Origin: Hyphomicrobiales bacterium
GTDB taxonomy: Bacteria > Pseudomonadota > Alphaproteobacteria > Rhizobiales > JAUVMS01
NCBI GenBank assembly: GCA_030600135.1
Contig: JAUVMS010000121.1
Location: forward strand, 1-8,508
Length of the DNA stretch: 8,508 bases
Direction of reading: 5' to 3'
The notes under the pieces were generated by a model, which saw nothing but the letters and a program-made list of their open reading frames with translations, had not been told where the DNA came from and made no database searches. The translations under genes were made by a program, and so were the position numbers. Positions 7,066 to 8,508 of this stretch are shown here, one piece after another (position 1 is the stretch's first letter; the number at the start of each line of letters is the position of its first letter).

Positions 7066-7066
7066 T

Positions 7067-7639
7067 ATGGCTGCTAAGAAGAAGACGCAACAAAGAAACG
7101 GTTTTCGCATCAACGAGTATATCGTTTACCCGGCCCACGGCGTTGGCAAGATTGTTTCGATCGAGGAGCAAGAGGTGGCAGGCGCCAAGCTCGAGCTGTT
7201 CGTGATTGACTTTGAACAGGACAAGATGACGCTGCGGGTACCAACCGCCAAGAGTGAATCCGTTGGTATGCGCAAGTTGTCTGGTGAGGACTTGATTAGA
7301 AAGTCGTTGACGACGCTAAAGGGCAAGCCGCGCGTTCGCCGCACGATGTGGAGCCGGCGGGCGCAGGAGTATGAGGCTAAGATCAACTCTGGCGACCTCA
7401 TTGCAATCGCCGAGGTCGTGCGTGATCTCTATCGCGCAGAAAGCCAGCCGGAGCAGTCCTATTCGGAGCGCCAGCTCTACGAACAGGCACTCGATCGGAT
7501 GTCTCGCGAAGTAGCCGCAGTGGAGAGGCTGGACGAACAGGGTGCCGTGCAGAAGATTACCGGCATTTTGTCCAAGAGCGCCAGCGCCTTGCGTAAAGCG
7601 GTCGCTGAGGAGGATGCAGCCAAAGAGGAGGCTGCCTAG
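7067..7639 (+). CDS. carD: CarD/CdnL family RNA polymerase-binding transcription factor
   Basis: The 190-residue protein carries the CarD/TRCF RNA polymerase-interaction domain at about 14-75 (FRINEYIVYPAHGVGKIVSIEEQ, then VPTAKSESVGMRKL). A helical DNA-binding domain follows at about 80-165, including MWSRRAQEYEAKINSGD (94-110) and ALDRMSREVAAVE. CarD/CdnL proteins bind the RNA polymerase beta subunit and stabilise the open complex. W95 is the likely counterpart of the tryptophan that wedges into the upstream bubble edge in the mycobacterial protein (inferred by position). The end is an Ala/Glu-rich tail. I start at the ATG at 7067 because of its ribosome binding site; a GTG at 7040 would add nine residues. 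A strong terminator lies about 50 bases downstream, inside the converging nuclease-like gene. The 478-base gap upstream suggests its own promoter. Confidence 0.93.
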   Translation: MAAKKKTQQRNGFRINEYIVYPAHGVGKIVSIEEQEVAGAKLELFVIDFEQDKMTLRVPTAKSESVGMRKLSGEDLIRKSLTTLKGKPRVRRTMWSRRAQEYEAKINSGDLIAIAEVVRDLYRAESQPEQSYSERQLYEQALDRMSREVAAVERLDEQGAVQKITGILSKSASALRKAVAEEDAAKEEAA

Positions 7640-7655
7640 CCCCTTGGTTGTCGCC

Positions 7656-7678
7656 GCCAATTCGTCGCAACGATTGGC
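7656..7678 (+). repeat. Bulged hairpin in the carD 3' region
   Basis: GCCAATTCGT (7656-7665) pairs with ACGATTGGC (7670-7678), with one bulged T and a four-base loop. It sits 16 bases after the carD stop and just before the terminator stem. It could protect the mRNA 3' end. No T-run follows. Confidence 0.35.
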
Positions 7679-8508
7679 TAGAGAGATTTGAGACCTGGCA
7701 CCGCTGGTGCCGGGTCTTTTGCTTTCTGCTGTCGGCGTGGGCTCTTGGCATCGTCGTCTCTGGGACGGCGCTTGCGGGCAGAGCGACGGCGGCGTTTGCC
7801 CAAAACCTCTAATTGCTCGGGATGCGTCGCGCGGATCAAGGGCCCGTTCCAACGTTCCAACCAGCCGCGCACGCGGACGCGTTCGCCCTCCAGCTCGCCA
7901 AGTTTGAGACCTGATTTCTCAAACGCGCGGTGGTCCCTACCCGTCACGACGATTGTGAAATCCTGGCGCCATTTGCGGCCAAAATTGAGGAACGTCCGCC
8001 GGCCCACCTTGGCGACCTTGAGGACGCGCCCCTCGACCAATTGATAGCTGTGGCGAAACCGCATGAGTTCTCGCGCACGCCAGGCCTGGCGGACGGCATA
8101 TGCGGCATGGCGCCACAATCCCCGGCGCGCGGTCCGCGCCTGCGCCTCTTGGATAAGAAGATCCCTCACGCAAGCGCGACTGCGGCGATAGGAATAGACC
8201 CGGGCGTGGCCGCGGGCGACCATCTCGGCCTGCACCCAGGTGCCGTGATCTTGCCCCACGACAAACATATGCGCGAGAAAACGGCCATAGCGATCGCGAC
8301 GCTCACCGGCGAATTTCAGCTGGACCGAGCGGCCGAGCACAAGTTTTTCGAGTGCTGCCTTTGCCTGGCGTGCCGGCGACCAACGCCCGATCGGAATCTC
8401 CGCAGTCGGTGCACCAGGCGAAAGGGCGCCGATCAACCGAACCTCGGCGCCGTCGTCGAGCGCAACCGTCTGGGCATCGATGACCTTGACCACGGCGCGT
8501 TTGGGACC
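7678..8508 (-). CDS. Staphylococcal-nuclease-like (thermonuclease family) protein, 5' partial
   Basis: The frame is open to the right edge (8508), so the N-terminus, probably with a signal peptide, is outside. A GTG at 8493 is in frame but falls inside what looks like the domain, so I do not take it as the start. Residues below count from that GTG. The SNase-like fold spans about 1-130: VIDAQTVALDDG (4-15), EVRLIG (17-22), DRYGRFLAHMFV (67-78) and ARTARRGLW (119-127). R19 and R71 match the two catalytic arginines. The acidic residues are altered: DGDT is DAQT (6-9), and the usual DxPE after RLIG is ALSPG (23-27). A second module at about 148-231 (FLNFGRKWRQDFTIVV) precedes a very basic tail. 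Nuclease activity is therefore doubtful; nucleic-acid binding is inferred. The gene converges on carD. Confidence 0.8.
   Translation of the reverse strand, partial: GPKRAVVKVIDAQTVALDDGAEVRLIGALSPGAPTAEIPIGRWSPARQAKAALEKLVLGRSVQLKFAGERRDRYGRFLAHMFVVGQDHGTWVQAEMVARGHARVYSYRRSRACVRDLLIQEAQARTARRGLWRHAAYAVRQAWRARELMRFRHSYQLVEGRVLKVAKVGRRTFLNFGRKWRQDFTIVVTGRDHRAFEKSGLKLGELEGERVRVRGWLERWNGPLIRATHPEQLEVLGKRRRRSARKRRPRDDDAKSPRRQQKAKDPAPAVPGLKSL
7691..7720 (+). terminator. Rho-independent terminator of carD
   Basis: AGACCTGGCACC (7691-7702) and GGTGCCGGGTCT (7706-7717) form a 12-base stem with one T-G pair and a GCT loop, running directly into TTTT (7717-7720). The T-run is on the plus strand, so it terminates transcripts from carD. 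It overlaps codons about 259-268 of the converging nuclease-like gene; on the minus strand no good T-run follows. Confidence 0.8.

Larger units (their letters stand above)
6589..7066. other. Long intergenic region between fdxA and carD
   Basis: These 478 bases hold no gene I would defend. The reverse strand is open across 7052-6660 (130 codons), but its translation has no recognisable motif. Contents are a promoter-like element (6699-6728), a hairpin at 6769-6787, a second GC-rich hairpin followed by a broken T-run (6818-6853), and an exact eight-base inverted repeat TCATTTTG/CAAAATGA (6844-6851 and 6877-6884). Near carD, TTGACG at 7010-7015 could be a -35 for a short-leader promoter, but the matching -10 region is poor. 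Confidence 0.55.

Noticed and set aside
6035..7668. Shared GCCAATTCGTYGC after the S4 stop (6035) and after the carD stop (7656)
   Set aside because: A 12-of-13 match between two places is expected by chance about once or twice in a window this size; only the second copy forms a good hairpin.

Overview
This window looks like ordinary core chromosome of an alphaproteobacterium, most likely near the Hyphomicrobiales/Rhodospirillales. The basis is a fairly GC-rich composition, alphaproteobacterial-type AccA, DUF3108 and CarD proteins, and a SUV3-like helicase followed by an S4 protein, a seven-iron ferredoxin and CarD. As far as I recall, that order recurs in this class. The placement rests on protein character and gene order, not on a search. 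I see no mobile element, CRISPR array, tRNA, rRNA or defence module.

Layout, left to right. accA (acetyl-CoA carboxylase alpha) is on the minus strand at 21-974. A 326-base divergent intergenic region rich in small inverted repeats follows. Next comes a plus-strand run: an exported DUF3108 protein (1301-2155), a large SUV3-type RNA helicase with a long disordered tail (2396-5614), an Hsp15-like S4 RNA-binding protein overlapping the helicase stop by four bases (5611-6030), fdxA (6250-6588, GTG start), a 478-base gap, and a CarD/CdnL-type RNA polymerase-binding regulator (7067-7639). A minus-strand staphylococcal-nuclease-like gene converges on carD and runs off the right edge (7678-8508).

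How the genes may work together. The helicase and the S4 protein are translationally coupled and probably act together in RNA or ribosome handling. FdxA supplies low-potential electrons. CarD stabilises open promoter complexes, often at rRNA and growth promoters. accA feeds fatty-acid synthesis and is transcribed independently in the opposite direction.

There is no obvious new system. The signals most worth a second look are: seven copies of the octamer GCGATCGC (the cyanobacterial HIP1 sequence), far above a simple composition expectation; loss of several catalytic residues in the nuclease-like protein; a carD terminator lying inside the 3' coding end of that gene; a possible small transcript between fdxA and carD; and overlapping inverted repeats upstream of accA.
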